A DNA stretch of 10,292 nucleotides, taken from positions 1-10,292 of the forward strand of contig DATHDH010000181.1 of NCBI GenBank assembly GCA_035319145.1, in the 5' to 3' direction. Made by a program: the position numbers and the translations under genes. The notes below the pieces were generated by a model. That model did no database searches, was not told the DNA's origin, and saw only the letters and a list, made by a program, of their open reading frames with translations. Source of the stretch: JAAYUK01 sp035319145 (GTDB lineage Bacteria > Nitrospirota > Thermodesulfovibrionia > Thermodesulfovibrionales > Dissulfurispiraceae). Positions 1 to 6,217 of this stretch are shown here, one piece after another. Position 1 is the first letter of the stretch. Every line of letters begins with the position of its first letter.

Positions 1-1
1 T

Positions 2-718
2 TGGAAGCCAGCCCGGACGGTCTTTTGGCCGGGATGCGGGTTGGCTGGCACAAATCCGACGCTCGTAGGGGTTGTCGTACGGCATCTCGCGAAGCATCTC
101 CATGAGCAGGTTGGAATCGTTCTGGATTGTTGCTTCGATCCGCTCTGGCAACTAGGGGATGTCGAGGCCGTGGATGACGCGATCTCATGTATTCAAAATC
201 GACTCCGACGTTCCGGAGTGGAAACGATCATCACCGGCTGCATCAATTGCACCAAAGTGCTTGAGCCTCGATTGCCGACGCTCTCTGTCCGCCATGTCCT
301 GACGGTCTTGCCCGCCCCGCTTTTTCGCGACACGCCGTCAGGGGCTGCTTTTCATCATCCCTGCCCATCCGTTCGCATCGGGGGGCTGAGAGAGCACGCC
401 CTTGCAATTGCGGGCAGACCCGCCGATGGAGCAGAAGCGCCTCAGTGCTGCGGCTGCGGTGGAGGGCTGAGAGGGCTTGAGCCGGAGCTTGCCGGCAGAT
501 TCGCCGGAAAGATTGCAAGGCAGGCCGGCAGTGCCGTAGTCACCTACTGCATGGGCTGTAAGAATACTTTCATAAAGGAAGGCCGCTCAAGCACGCATCT
601 GCTCGAGCTCTTGGAGGGTGCATCTGCGGTAACCACACCTGTGCCCGGCATGAAAAAATGGATAAATCGCCTTATTCTGCGTCTGAGACTTGTATTTGCA
701 TCTATCACAGCTCGGTGA
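2..718 (+). CDS. Two-CCG-domain (HdrB-like) Fe-S protein, 5'-truncated
   Basis: The reading frame is open from the left edge, so the gene starts before the window; the TTG at 41 is not its start, because a typical CCG-domain opening (FWPGC, bases 23-37) lies upstream in frame. Two cysteine-rich CCG domains are visible. The first has PGC, then DCC, then GCINC; the second has HHPC, then QCCGCGGG, then YCMGC. In heterodisulfide reductase subunit B, GlpC and related proteins these cysteines bind an unusual iron-sulfur cluster and take part in thiol/disulfide or quinone-linked electron transfer. The basic C-terminal tail after the second domain (MKKWINRLILRLRL) is not part of the domain. All expected cysteines appear intact. 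The family is clear; the electron donor and substrate cannot be told, and a ferredoxin domain could precede the visible part. Confidence 0.85.
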   Translation, partial: WKPARTVFWPGCGLAGTNPTLVGVVVRHLAKHLHEQVGIVLDCCFDPLWQLGDVEAVDDAISCIQNRLRRSGVETIITGCINCTKVLEPRLPTLSVRHVLTVLPAPLFRDTPSGAAFHHPCPSVRIGGLREHALAIAGRPADGAEAPQCCGCGGGLRGLEPELAGRFAGKIARQAGSAVVTYCMGCKNTFIKEGRSSTHLLELLEGASAVTTPVPGMKKWINRLILRLRLVFASITAR

Positions 719-737
719 TCCCCCGGTCCTCATCTGG

Positions 738-758
738 AGCGGAAAAAATTGCCGCTTT
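738..758 (+). terminator. Weak hairpin after the Fe-S gene
   Basis: AGCGG (738-742) pairs with CCGCT (752-756) around a nine-base A-rich loop and is followed by only three T. It lies about 20 bases after the stop codon. The short stem and poor T tract make it a weak terminator candidate. Confidence 0.25.
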
Positions 759-868
759 CACTGCGCGTTTGTATGACGGACTGGCGTACGGGATTTCTAC
801 AGGTATCGATGAGCCTTCATAAAAACTAACGAAATCAGACTGATAGACAGTTATCGCCGAAACTTACC

Positions 869-915
869 ATTGCAATCTTTCGTATTGATTTGGGGGCATG
901 GATATTGCAATCTTT
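869..915 (+). repeat. Two direct repeats ATTGCAATCTTT
   Basis: The 12-mer ATTGCAATCTTT occurs at 869-880 and again at 904-915, 35 bases apart. Each copy contains the palindrome ATTGCAAT. The second copy contains the -12 element of the proposed sigma-54 promoter; the first has no -24 element before it. The pair could be an operator, with a factor on the downstream copy blocking the promoter, or chance in an AT-rich stretch. Confidence 0.45.
894..909 (+). promoter_or_regulatory. Sigma-54 (-24/-12) promoter
   Basis: The stretch GGGCATGGATATTGCA matches the sigma-54 consensus TGGCACRNNNNTTGCW at 9 of 11 defined positions. The invariant GG (895-896) and GC (907-908) are separated by exactly ten bases. 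Transcription would start near 920, giving a leader of about 30 bases with the strong AAGGAGG (935-941) before the ATG at 949. Sigma-54 promoters need an enhancer-binding activator, so the downstream gene is likely switched on by a specific signal. This is a match by eye only. Confidence 0.6.
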
Positions 916-948
916 GATGACATCCAATGTCAATAAGGAGGCAGATCA

Positions 949-1638
949 ATGTCCATCGAAGCTATCGGCAGTAGCACACAATCAATCAGTTCGCTGAAAT
1001 CTGACTTCAAGGCTTTTCGCAAGGATTTCAGGGATCTCCTGAAGGCTGAAGACAGCGGTGATCAGGCCCGGATAACGAGCGCGGCGAGCGCCCTGCTGAC
1101 GGCTATTCAGCAGCTTCAGACCGACTCCGGCAGCGACAAGACGAACAACGGTTCCGGTCAAAACGCGTCCTTTCAGAGCGGTCTGCAGAATCTCATGAGC
1201 GCTTTGCAGTCAGTATCAACGGCAAGTCAGTCAAACAATCAGGACCAGCTCACGCCCGCGCCGGACACGCTCAAAAAAGCGCTTGAGGGATTTCAGAACG
1301 TTCTTGCCGGGCTCCAAAAGGGACACGGCCATCACCATGGGCAACAGGCCTCTGAGAGCAATGCATCTTTTCGCACTGACCTACAGTCCCTCAGCGATGC
1401 ATTACAGGCTACCCTCTCGGCCCAGCAGTCTGGGGATCAGAGCAAGATTACATCGGCTCAGGATGCGTTGAAAAAAGCGGTTCAGCATATGCAGACCGAC
1501 ATGGCGTCGGCCCAGGGGAGCAAAGGCCATGATCACCATCATCACCGCGCAAATGCCGCTTATTCGTCCATGATGGGCCAGAATGATTCCAATATGCAGG
1601 CCAAAAACATCAGCGTTACGGTAAATATTCAGGCATAA
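949..1638 (+). CDS. Three-repeat histidine-cluster protein, unknown function
   Basis: The 229-residue product has no signal peptide or membrane segment. It contains three related helical units at about residues 16-59, 73-122 and 139-188. Each has a pattern like F..DL..L..AL, then a Gln/Ser-Gly-Asp turn, then A..AL..A...LQ; units 1 and 3 share SGDQ followed by ITSA. Histidine clusters follow unit 2 (126-130) and unit 3 (194-199), while a Gly/Asn/Ser linker follows unit 1. The C-terminus ends in a beta-like ISVTV. The start is supported by AAGGAGG seven bases upstream. I recall similar repeat proteins with terminal His runs as common unnamed bacterial proteins, but no function is known to me. 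Metal (Ni, Zn or Cu) binding is an inference from the His clusters. The sigma-54 promoter upstream suggests regulated expression. Confidence 0.8.
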   Translation: MSIEAIGSSTQSISSLKSDFKAFRKDFRDLLKAEDSGDQARITSAASALLTAIQQLQTDSGSDKTNNGSGQNASFQSGLQNLMSALQSVSTASQSNNQDQLTPAPDTLKKALEGFQNVLAGLQKGHGHHHGQQASESNASFRTDLQSLSDALQATLSAQQSGDQSKITSAQDALKKAVQHMQTDMASAQGSKGHDHHHHRANAAYSSMMGQNDSNMQAKNISVTVNIQA

Positions 1639-1652
1639 ATCTCGATATGCTC

Positions 1653-1683
1653 ATTGAGGGGGCGGATACCCCACCCCCTCAAT
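1653..1683 (+). terminator. GC-rich hairpin, possible terminator or attenuator
   Basis: ATTGAGGGGG (1653-1662) pairs perfectly with CCCCCTCAAT (1674-1683) around an 11-base loop, 15 bases after the stop of the His-repeat gene. No T tract follows. A second, mutually exclusive hairpin is possible between GGCGGAT (1661-1667) and GTCCGCC (1684-1690, one G-T pair). It probably protects or ends the upstream transcript, or limits read-through into the next gene. Confidence 0.5.
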
Positions 1684-1769
1684 GTCCGCCCGCTTGTCTT
1701 TCCATTCGCCATTAAACCTTTCCCTGCTTTCACTGTCCACATCAACAAAGACCACAGGAGGCTCAAGTC

Positions 1770-2075
1770 ATGAAAAAAATTATCGTATCGGTATGTTCGG
1801 CGGCCATTCTTGCGAGCGTAGGCCTGGCAGGTGCTGAGGGTACGTCGGCGCAGAAAGCTCCGGAGGATTTCGCGACGAAAAAGGCGAATATTCTTCAGCG
1901 TATGGACGAGCGGGAAAAGGTCATGGCCCAGAAGCGTCAGGAAGTGCGCGCATGCGTAGAGGCGGCCAAGAGCAATGAAGACCTGCGTGTCTGCCGTCAT
2001 AAGATGAGGGCGGGGCATGAGGAAGGCAAAGAAAGATTCCACGAAAAAATGGAACAGCGCAAGCAGCAACAGTAA
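1770..2075 (+). CDS. Small exported charged helical protein with two Cys
   Basis: The 101-residue product starts with a clear Sec signal peptide (MKKIIVSVCSAAILASVGLAGA, cleavage near residue 22). The mature part of about 80 residues is almost entirely charged and Gln-rich, predicted helical or coiled coil, with two cysteines at 62 and 75 spaced by 12 residues. These could form a disulfide holding a helical hairpin. The start is fixed by AGGAGG at 1756-1761, eight bases before ATG. It is about the size of periplasmic helical chaperones such as Spy or CpxP, but I see none of their LTxxQ motifs, so I do not assign that family. It lies between the His-repeat protein and the lipoprotein genes on the same strand. 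A longer frame on the opposite strand (1629-2165) is rejected in its favour. Confidence 0.8.
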   Translation: MKKIIVSVCSAAILASVGLAGAEGTSAQKAPEDFATKKANILQRMDEREKVMAQKRQEVRACVEAAKSNEDLRVCRHKMRAGHEEGKERFHEKMEQRKQQQ

Positions 2076-2157
2076 TAAGGGATTGAAGCATATCATAGCC
2101 ATGGATGCTGCACGCTGCTCAACCCATTTTTGCATGTGTCGTAATGATAATGCGTGG

Positions 2158-2186
2158 TTGGACAACGTGTCGAGAAGAGCTAAAAT
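2158..2186 (+). promoter_or_regulatory. Sigma-70-type promoter for the lipoprotein gene
   Basis: TTGGAC (2158-2163) and TAAAAT (2181-2186) are separated by 17 bases. An overlapping TATAAT occurs at 2186-2191 but has no -35 at the right distance. Transcription would start near 2193, leaving a leader of about 95 bases before the ATG at 2288. This is the best promoter I can find before the run of envelope genes. Confidence 0.5.
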
Positions 2187-2287
2187 ATAATTGGTGAGGG
2201 GTCGTACCGGGAGGCAGGCAGCATCATGAGATGGATGATGCGCCGTGCCTTATCCGGTGTGGCAGTGCAGGAAGAGGGGTGAATGTC

Positions 2288-2506
2288 ATGAAAGCGAAGA
2301 TGAGCCTTCTGATTCTCTGCAGTCTGATACTGATGCTCATCGGATGCGTGGCTTATGCACCACCGCCATATCCGAGCTATGATTATCCAGGCGCTCCGTA
2401 CAGCGGCTCTGGATATCCTTATTATTATGCTCCCGGATATTATTATGGTCCGTCGATCTATTTCGACTATCATGACCGTGGACCATATCATTACCACCGA
2501 TGGTAA
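2288..2506 (+). CDS. Tyr/Pro/Gly-rich small lipoprotein
   Basis: The product is 72 residues with a lipoprotein signal peptide and lipobox LIGC (Cys20), so about 52 residues remain after processing. Sixteen of these are tyrosines, mixed with Pro, Gly and Ser in YPYYYAPGYYY-like runs, ending in Tyr/His/Arg/Trp. There is no recognisable fold; such a sequence is likely disordered or adhesive and anchored to the outer membrane. The ATG at 2288 is chosen over an in-frame ATG at 2231, because the lipoprotein signal starts there and GAGGGGTGA lies just upstream. It is the first of three aromatic- or glycine-rich envelope genes. The call as a lipoprotein is strong, the role unknown. Confidence 0.75.
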   Translation: MKAKMSLLILCSLILMLIGCVAYAPPPYPSYDYPGAPYSGSGYPYYYAPGYYYGPSIYFDYHDRGPYHYHRW

Positions 2507-2590
2507 ACAAGCTCAGATGTTTTTGTCCGCAGAGCGGTTGTCAGGGCGGTGAAGATGAGGTGAGGGCATGCTGCATTTGTAGCAGTTTGC

Positions 2591-2625
2591 AGGAGGAGAT
2601 ATATATCGGCCCTCAAAGGGAGGAG
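2591..2625 (+). promoter_or_regulatory. Two tandem Shine-Dalgarno-like sites, the second in a small hairpin
   Basis: AGGAGGAG at 2591-2598 has no usable start codon after it, while AGGGAGGAG at 2617-2625 serves the ATG at 2631. CCCT (2610-2613) can pair with AGGG (2617-2620) and mask part of the second site. The upstream site could act as a ribosome standby site. Confidence 0.3.
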
Positions 2626-2630
2626 ACACG

Positions 2631-3077
2631 ATGAAGAACGTTTTACCCATTTTGATGGTGATGCTTTTGATTGCGGTAAGTTCTGTTCCCGGTCAGGCAG
2701 CGTGGCGGGGAGATCACGGATGGCACGGAGGGCACGGAGGGGGACATTTTGGCGGAGGCATCTGGATCGGCCCGGGATGGTGGGGGCCCCCATATTATCC
2801 CTATTATCCATACTATCCCGCGCCTCCTGTCGTTATCGAGCGGGAAACAACAGTATATCGCGACCGGGAGCCGCAGCAAACGGAACAGCCTTACTGGTAC
2901 TATTGTACTCAACCGCAGGGCTATTATCCGTATGTAAGGAGATGCCCGAGCGGCTGGCTGAAAGTCGTTCCGTCTGCTCCGGATGATCGCGATTCGATGA
3001 ATAACCCGGCAGCGGCCCCGCGTGAGCGGTCATCAGGCAGCGTGCAGCCGCCGAGTCCAAGAGAAGAGAGGTATTAG
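2631..3077 (+). CDS. Exported Gly/His/Tyr-rich protein with paired-Cys aromatic motif
   Basis: The 148-residue product has a Sec signal peptide (cleaved near residues 23-24, GQAA). It then has a His/Gly-rich stretch (25-43, WHGGHGGGHFGGG), a Trp/Pro/Tyr run (45-64), an acidic/basic linker, and the motif YWYYCTQPQGYYPYVRRC (88-105) followed by PSGW. The two cysteines (92, 105) probably form a disulfide. I recognise this YYC...GYYP.V..C..GW pattern from many unnamed secreted proteins of proteobacteria and relatives; I know no established function. The C-terminal 30 residues are Pro/Ser/Arg-rich and disordered. The start is supported by AGGGAGGAG (2617-2625). The stop is two bases before the next gene, so they are translated from one message. 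Confidence 0.8.
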   Translation: MKNVLPILMVMLLIAVSSVPGQAAWRGDHGWHGGHGGGHFGGGIWIGPGWWGPPYYPYYPYYPAPPVVIERETTVYRDREPQQTEQPYWYYCTQPQGYYPYVRRCPSGWLKVVPSAPDDRDSMNNPAAAPRERSSGSVQPPSPREERY

Positions 3078-3079
3078 CG

Positions 3080-3652
3080 ATGGTGCGGCAGAAGGGAATC
3101 AAGCTGCTTTCCGTGATCATTGTCCTTGCGTCGATCGGTGGCTGTGCTACAGTTCCTGTAGGTCCTTCCGTTGCGGTATTTCCGGCCCCGGGAAAGCCCT
3201 TCGAGCAATTTCAGGCAGAGGATGCCATCTGCCGCCAATGGGCGGCGCAGCAGACCGGAATTTCTCCGCAGGAAACCGTTAATCAGAATACGGCATCGGG
3301 AGCTGTCGCGGGCACGGTTATCGGCGGAGGACTCGGTGCGGCAATCGGATCGGCAGGCGGGCATGTCGGCTCGGGGGCTGCCATAGGTGCGGCGACCGGC
3401 CTCCTTTTCGGAACGCTGGCCGGATCAGACTGGGCATATGCCTCCGGCAGGAATGTGCAGCGTAGATATGATATCGCGTACCAGCAATGCATGTACTCCA
3501 AAGGCAATCAGGTCCCCGCAATGGCCGAACCTAACCGGCGCATGTACAGAAGAGGGTATGTGGCTCCGCCGCCTCCAAACACTGACAGCGGCGTTCCGCC
3601 CGACTATCCGGGGGGCAATGGACCTTCTTCCGGACCTCCGCCGAGGTATTAG
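3080..3652 (+). CDS. Glycine-zipper outer-membrane lipoprotein
   Basis: The 190-residue product has a lipoprotein signal ending in IGGC (Cys22). Next comes the family's conserved region, GKPFEQFQAEDAICRQWA (38-55), then a long glycine zipper (about 74-114: GAVAGTVIGGGLGAAIGSAGG and onward, with Gly/Ala every three to four residues). A helical segment with a second conserved Cys (137) follows, then a Pro/Gly/Tyr-rich tail. Cys51 and Cys137 may pair. Glycine-zipper segments pack as helical hairpins in membranes. This family of YMGG-like lipoproteins is common in Gram-negative bacteria, but its role is not settled. The gene starts two bases after the stop of the preceding secreted protein and surely shares its transcript. 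AGAGAGG lies just upstream of the ATG. Confidence 0.85.
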   Translation: MVRQKGIKLLSVIIVLASIGGCATVPVGPSVAVFPAPGKPFEQFQAEDAICRQWAAQQTGISPQETVNQNTASGAVAGTVIGGGLGAAIGSAGGHVGSGAAIGAATGLLFGTLAGSDWAYASGRNVQRRYDIAYQQCMYSKGNQVPAMAEPNRRMYRRGYVAPPPPNTDSGVPPDYPGGNGPSSGPPPRY

Positions 3653-3685
3653 CTTTCTGACATGCTGACATAAGGCACGACAAGA

Positions 3686-3730
3686 CGGCAGCCGCTCTGA
3701 CGCGCCTACATACGCGGGGACGGCCTGCCG
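3686..3730 (+). terminator. Branched GC-rich stem after the glycine-zipper gene
   Basis: CGGCAG (3686-3691) pairs with CTGCCG (3725-3730), continued by CCG (3692-3694) with CGG (3721-3723) across one bulged C. An inner CGCG stem (3701-3704 with 3713-3716) sits within the loop. The bases after it are pyrimidine-rich (CTTCTTCAGTTTTCTCC) but not a clean T run. It is a possible end of the envelope-gene transcript. Confidence 0.35.
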
Positions 3731-3772
3731 CTTCTTCAGTTTTCTCCAGACCCGGCGATATAGAGAAGCGAT

Positions 3773-3940
3773 ATGGTGGAATCGAAGGACAAACTGGCAG
3801 CCGTAAACGGGTTCGGCCTCGTCGGGCGAAGCAGGAAAGAAAAAAAGACGAATCGGATAGTTATCGGTATGCTTCTCGTTATGGCGGCGGCGCTGGCTGT
3901 TTATGTGCTCAGGGAATACAATCAGTTATTACGCATATAG
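3773..3940 (+). CDS. 55-residue single-pass membrane protein
   Basis: The ORF runs ATG (3773) to TAG (3938-3940). It encodes a soluble N-terminal half with a basic stretch (GRSRKEKKTNR, 18-28), one clear transmembrane helix (about 29-46, IVIGMLLVMAAALAVYVL), and a short C-terminal tail REYNQLLRI. By the positive-inside rule the N-terminus is cytoplasmic. GAGAAG lies seven bases before the ATG. I do not recognise a family. It sits after a candidate terminator and converges with the HDOD gene on the other strand. The well-formed membrane helix with flanking positive charges argues for a real small protein, but size alone makes it uncertain. Confidence 0.5.
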   Translation: MVESKDKLAAVNGFGLVGRSRKEKKTNRIVIGMLLVMAAALAVYVLREYNQLLRI

Positions 3941-4038
3941 CAAATCCATTGCGGCAAATTTCGCCCGGACGGATGTTCAATAGTTCTTCTCTTTCATCAT
4001 TATTGCAGGCGGGGTCGTTTCCGGTTGCGTCATTCAGA

Positions 4039-4860
4039 TCATATGTCCAGAAATTCTATCATTCCCTGCTCCTCGGTCCGCAGCACCACGGCAATCGTCT
4101 CAAGATCCGGCACCCCGAGTCCGTAAGATTCAAGCAGGGTCTGGTGATCTCCGGTCCAGAGGCTGTCACACGCAAAGGAAGGATTCACGATCTGCTGCAT
4201 CCCCTCCGCCAGATAAACGCAGGCAAACGCATCGCGGTGCGGGTTATCATTGTCCGGCACGGCGGTGTGGTGCGAAGAGACGGCACCGGCTACTTCATCA
4301 GGCACGTTCAGCGTGTGCAGGAAATGGCCGCCCGCTTCAGGATGAGAACAGCCGAATCGTTTTATTTCGGTTTCGATAAGCCAGTCGGCATCCTGATCGA
4401 TTGAATAGTCTTTCGGAAAGAGCGTCAGGAACACGATGCGACCGATATCATGGAGCAGCCCTCCCAGAAAACAGACTCCTTTGTCGGCACGCCGCATCTT
4501 TTGCGAAAGCAGGCTGGCAGTAAGGCCGGTGCAATATGCATGCGCCCAGAGATGCTTCATGAGCAGACGCGGTATCGGAAAAGACTGAAAAATCGAAACC
4601 CCGACTGCAATGCTGCGCACGAGATCGAACCCCAAAACGAGGATTGCCTGTTCGATGCTGTTGATGAAACCGGCGTGGCCGAATGCCGGGGAATTGGCCA
4701 CCGTGATAAGACGGGCCGCAACCGATTGATCGCGGCGGATCACCTTTTCCAGATCGCGTATCGACGCCGACTCGTTATTGAGCACATCGATGAGACTCCC
4801 GAGATTCTCCGGGAGGGTCGGGAGCTTCTTCAACTCTTCTATGCGCTCAAATACCGTCAT
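4039..4860 (-). CDS. HDOD-domain signalling protein
   Basis: The 273-residue product is an HDOD domain over nearly its whole length. It opens with the typical helix and LPTLP (13-17), followed by LEKVIRRDQSVAARLITVANS (38-57). It keeps HDIG (137-140) and the later SHH (196-198). HDOD proteins act in bacterial signalling, often next to kinases or c-di-GMP enzymes, mostly as binding rather than catalytic modules. No second domain (EAL, GGDEF, receiver) is attached. The start at 4860 is chosen because the domain begins there and it follows the kinase stop by four bases (TGAgcgaATG). The frame stays open upstream to 4920, but that would overlap the kinase end. The tight coupling suggests the kinase-receiver protein regulates it or shares its pathway. 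Confidence 0.88.
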   Translation of the reverse strand: MTVFERIEELKKLPTLPENLGSLIDVLNNESASIRDLEKVIRRDQSVAARLITVANSPAFGHAGFINSIEQAILVLGFDLVRSIAVGVSIFQSFPIPRLLMKHLWAHAYCTGLTASLLSQKMRRADKGVCFLGGLLHDIGRIVFLTLFPKDYSIDQDADWLIETEIKRFGCSHPEAGGHFLHTLNVPDEVAGAVSSHHTAVPDNDNPHRDAFACVYLAEGMQQIVNPSFACDSLWTGDHQTLLESYGLGVPDLETIAVVLRTEEQGMIEFLDI

Positions 4861-4864
4861 TCGC

Positions 4865-6001
4865 TCAATTCTCCCGCGGCAGAAAATTATCGAGTATCGC
4901 CCTGAGGTCATCCAGCGCAAACGGCTTGCGCAGGACCGGCACGGTCATATCCTTAAGTACGTCAGCCGGGTCGAAGAAGGGATCTCCCGTCATTAAAATG
5001 ATGTGCTGCTCCTTGATTCGCTTCAAAGCTTCCTGGATGAACGTGATCCCGTCCATGCCCGGCATCCGGTAGTCGACGAAGATGAGGGCAAACGATGAAT
5101 GCGAAAGTGCCGCCAGTGCCGCCGGGCCCGACGTGGCAAAGGTGACGTGGTAGCCCATGTGCTCCATCATTCCGCAGAAGGTGTCAACGACGAATTCATC
5201 ATCGTCCACGATGAGCACGCGCGGGGCCGGGCGCTCCGGCTGCGGCGTCTCGCCGAATGTGCTGAGGGCGACAACCTGCTGTCCGACCGGCAGGGTCACG
5301 GTAATGCAACATCCGGCGGCTTGCGGCTTCAGCGCGATGGTGCCGCCGTGCTCCACGACAATGCTCTGCACGATGCTCAGCCCCAGGCCGGTGCCGTGCT
5401 GCTTAGTCGTGAAGAACGGCGTAAAAATAGTATCGGCCTGGGCCGGCGGAATGCCGGGGCCGGTATCCTGCACGCTTATTTCAATTGAATCGCCCCGTGC
5501 GGCGGTCGAGACGGTAAGCCTGCGTTCGCCTCCCCACTGTTCAAGGGCCTGAATGGAGTTCATCATGAGATTGAAGACCACCTGCTGCAGACGGTGGAAG
5601 TCCGCCTGGACAAACGGCAGCCCCGATGCAAGGTCGAGTACGAGGTCCACCTTTTTTGCCCGCAACTGGTAATCAAAAAGCGGCACGGTCTTGCGGATGA
5701 CATTGTTGACGAGGATAGGCGTAAACGACTGTTTCTGCTGTTTCAGAAGGAGCAGCAGCCCTTCAATGATTTTCGAGGCGCGCACGGCGGCGCCGTGAAT
5801 GTTCTGGATGTATCTGTCGTGGGATTTTTTGTCGAGAGGTTGCGCCTGCAGCATTTCAGAAAAACCGATGATCGAGGAAATAGGGCTGTTCAGTTCATGG
5901 GCGAGCCCGGCCAGGAGTTCACCGAGCGCAGCCAGCTTTTCGATATCCGAAAAGTCGCGGTGAAAGAGGTGTGTGTTCATGTCTGACGGTTCATGATCCA
6001 T
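4865..6001 (-). CDS. Soluble histidine kinase with C-terminal receiver domain
   Basis: The 378-residue product begins almost at once with the dimerisation/phosphoacceptor domain: GLAHELNSP with the phosphorylated His35. The ATPase domain follows, with N box (NLMMNSIQA, 144-152), G1 (DTGPGI, 179-184), FTPFFTTK (193-200) and G2 (GTGLGL, 203-208). After a Pro-rich linker (251-260) comes a full receiver domain: acidic cluster DDD (266-268), phosphoacceptor Asp310 in FVDYRMPG, Thr338 and Lys359. All catalytic residues are present. There is no transmembrane segment or sensor domain, so it acts in the cytoplasm and must get its signal from a partner or respond through the receiver. The start at 6001 has GGAAGG upstream; a second ATG at 5980 lacks one. 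It heads a two-gene operon with the HDOD protein. Confidence 0.93.
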   Translation of the reverse strand: MDHEPSDMNTHLFHRDFSDIEKLAALGELLAGLAHELNSPISSIIGFSEMLQAQPLDKKSHDRYIQNIHGAAVRASKIIEGLLLLLKQQKQSFTPILVNNVIRKTVPLFDYQLRAKKVDLVLDLASGLPFVQADFHRLQQVVFNLMMNSIQALEQWGGERRLTVSTAARGDSIEISVQDTGPGIPPAQADTIFTPFFTTKQHGTGLGLSIVQSIVVEHGGTIALKPQAAGCCITVTLPVGQQVVALSTFGETPQPERPAPRVLIVDDDEFVVDTFCGMMEHMGYHVTFATSGPAALAALSHSSFALIFVDYRMPGMDGITFIQEALKRIKEQHIILMTGDPFFDPADVLKDMTVPVLRKPFALDDLRAILDNFLPREN

Positions 6002-6110
6002 AACTTACCTTCCGACTGACTCACTCTCCTTCTATTTTACCGAATGTGCGCGACCAATCACACGGGCGGCAAAAACCCGCGCGTAAAGTCACTGCCCATC
6101 AGGTAAAAAG

Positions 6111-6162
6111 ATCGGGACATCCGTCCGATGCGGATGCAAATTGGGTTACACGTGTGTATAAT
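6111..6162 (+). promoter_or_regulatory. galE promoter with overlapping inverted repeats
   Basis: A perfect -10 box TATAAT lies at 6157-6162, 55 bases before the galE start; no good -35 is present 16-18 bases upstream. Instead that region holds CATCCG (6118-6123) and CGGATG (6131-6136), an inverted repeat with a 7-base gap, and ATCGG (6111-6115) with CCGAT (6125-6129). ACACGTGT (6148-6155) is a further palindrome just before the -10. A promoter without a -35 but covered by palindromes suggests activator dependence. Confidence 0.5.
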
Positions 6163-6217
6163 AGTGCAAGTCTTTTGAAGAAGTCTATCATAAAAAAAGA
6201 GAAAAGCAGAGGGGACG

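Noticed and set aside
859..874. A second sigma-54 promoter at the first ATTGCAAT copy
   Set aside because: TTGC is present but there is no GG ten bases upstream.
1629..2165. 178-residue frame on the minus strand opposite the two-Cys protein gene
   Set aside because: No Shine-Dalgarno, no recognisable family, and it is antisense to a gene with a good signal peptide and ribosome site.
2231..2287. Upstream in-frame start for the Tyr-rich lipoprotein
   Set aside because: It would bury the lipoprotein signal 19 residues inside the protein; ATG 2288 has the ribosome site and signal peptide.
2567..2600. Sigma-54 promoter before the Gly/His-rich secreted protein (GGGCATGCTGCATTTG)
   Set aside because: The GG and GC spacing is wrong in every alignment tried.
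3949..5986. Several + strand frames of 130-150 codons opposite the HDOD and kinase genes
   Set aside because: They are antisense to two genes with unmistakable domains and show no domain features of their own.
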